From Archaeoglobales archaeon (GTDB lineage: Archaea > Halobacteriota > Archaeoglobi > Archaeoglobales > Archaeoglobaceae), in assembly GCA_003662985.1 (NCBI GenBank), contig QMZD01000150.1, forward strand, positions 1 through 5,171: 5,171 bases of DNA, written 5' to 3'. The notes beneath the pieces were generated by a model. It was not told the origin of the DNA, did no database searches, and was given only the letters and a program-made list of their open reading frames with translations. Below, one piece after another: positions 4,307-5,171 of this stretch (the stretch's first letter is position 1; each line of letters begins with the position of its first letter). The position numbers and the translations under genes are program-made.

Positions 4307-5171
4307 AATCCCAGACCAGCTCAAAGAATTCGAGATAATCCTTCTGAGAAAGGATGAGCCTAAAAGGCCGGCCCACAAATGGCAAGATCATACAGGTGGT
4401 TTCAGATACAAAGCAAAAGACTGGAGAGTCCTACATCATTTGGCTTATGGCGGTGGTTATGCAGTTTACTGCTCCAATCAGCTTGCGGTAATTGATGCGG
4501 ATGAACCTGAGCTGTTGGATGCAATAAAACAGCTTCCAGAGACCTTCACCGTGAGAACAGGAAGTGGTGGGCTTCATTTCTATTATAGGTCCAACTTAGA
4601 TCGGAAAATCATCATATATAAAGGAGACAAGCACCTCGGCGAGATTCAAGCTGGTGGTAGGGCCTATGTTGTTGGTCCTGGATCCAGACATCCTAACGGG
4701 AACCGGTACGAGGTTATAAATGATATTGAACTCGCTTACCTGAGTGAGGAAGAAATCAAAGACTGGATTAAAAGGAACGGATTCACGGAGAAGAGGAAAC
4801 AGAACCTCACCAAGAGGGAGGTAGTTAGGCAGTTCTCAAACACCCTCGATATACCCGTTACCGATTTCCTATATCCTGATAACGCAAGACGGAGCGGAGA
4901 TGAGATTTACGGATCTCACCCAATCCACGGATCTACAACGGGCCAGAATTTCTGGGTAAACGAGGTTAAGAATACTTGGTATTGCTTCCGATGTGAATCA
5001 GGAGGAGGACCGATTGAGGCTTTTGCAGTTGCTGAAGGTATCATAGACTGCTCAGAAGCGGGACCGAATTGCTTCTCAAAGGAACAGTTCAAAGAGATTC
5101 TTGAGATATTAAAAAAGAGGGGTTATAGCATTCCTCAATCTGATCCGGTTTTGAAAAAAGCTAGACGGGAA
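4299..5171 (+). CDS. bifunctional DNA primase/polymerase (AEP prim-pol) with CHC2-like zinc finger, 3' end missing
   Basis: The frame is open for 291 codons to the window edge, so the C-terminus is unseen. Residues about 20-160 match the prim-pol domain of the archaeo-eukaryotic primase superfamily. Motif I is VIDADEPE with acidic D66 and D68, motif II is SGGLHFYY with H93, and a motif III-like LGEIQAGGRAYVVGPGSRHP includes E115. These residues coordinate metal and nucleotide in the family. Residues about 203-245 resemble a DnaG-type zinc finger: H207-x2-H210, 18 residues, C229-x2-C232, then SGGGPIEAFAV. The enzyme would synthesise primers and possibly extend DNA. It starts at a GTG with a GGAGGTG site and overlaps the helicase by 8 nt. 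Many plasmid and viral prim-pols carry a D5-like SF3 helicase in the same polypeptide; whether one follows cannot be seen. Confidence 0.9.
   Translation, partial: MIRIPDQLKEFEIILLRKDEPKRPAHKWQDHTGGFRYKAKDWRVLHHLAYGGGYAVYCSNQLAVIDADEPELLDAIKQLPETFTVRTGSGGLHFYYRSNLDRKIIIYKGDKHLGEIQAGGRAYVVGPGSRHPNGNRYEVINDIELAYLSEEEIKDWIKRNGFTEKRKQNLTKREVVRQFSNTLDIPVTDFLYPDNARRSGDEIYGSHPIHGSTTGQNFWVNEVKNTWYCFRCESGGGPIEAFAVAEGIIDCSEAGPNCFSKEQFKEILEILKKRGYSIPQSDPVLKKARRE

Noticed and set aside
4136..4378. A leftward 80-codon open frame across the helicase/prim-pol junction
   Set aside because: It lies antisense to motif VI of the helicase and the start of the prim-pol, with no recognisable domain.
2672..5171. 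Reading the helicase and prim-pol pair as an antiviral defence system
   Set aside because: No nuclease, sensor or toxin-like domain is seen. The upstream iteron-like DNA and the overlapping primase gene fit replication better.

Overview
The window looks archaeal, most likely from a euryarchaeon. It carries a tRNA-Phe(GAA) gene with no encoded CCA and strong GGAGG/GGAGGTG ribosome binding sites. AGA/AGG dominate the arginine codons, a TATA/BRE-like promoter lies between divergent genes, and the primase belongs to the archaeo-eukaryotic (AEP) superfamily. I cannot name the genus. The gene content (replication helicase, prim-pol, small DNA-binding regulators, unrecognised small proteins, no metabolic genes) suggests one flank of an integrated plasmid or provirus beside a tRNA gene. 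No integrase or second attachment site falls in the window, so integration is inferred.

Layout: the tRNA-Phe gene is at 34-107, followed by 170 bp of AT-rich non-coding DNA with a perfect 7-bp hairpin (234-253). On the minus strand, 278-1027 encodes a winged-helix regulator. Its divergent intergenic region (1028-1122) holds three copies of an AAGTAAGT/ACTTACTT motif, a likely operator. The rightward cluster starts at 1123 with a 56-aa ribbon-helix-helix protein. It continues with a 52-aa unknown, a 332-aa unknown (1440-2438), a 233-bp AT-rich stretch, an SF1 UvrD-like helicase (2672-4306) and a prim-pol (from 4299, running off the window). Overlapping or near-contiguous reading frames with ribosome binding sites inside the preceding gene suggest an operon.

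The most interesting stretch is about 2280-2643, just upstream of the helicase. It carries eleven GTTAC/GTAAC pentamers (nine of them in 2416-2639), an 11-bp perfect inverted repeat and an AT-rich 17-bp palindrome. This iteron-like arrangement beside replication genes makes it a candidate origin or Rep/operator site, although a possible 87-aa reading frame spans it.

Working model (inference): the prim-pol and the SF1 helicase form the replication module of a mobile replicon. The GTTAC cluster is its origin or control site. The wHTH/RHH pair controls expression through the AAGTAAGT operator, and the 332-aa protein is an accessory factor.
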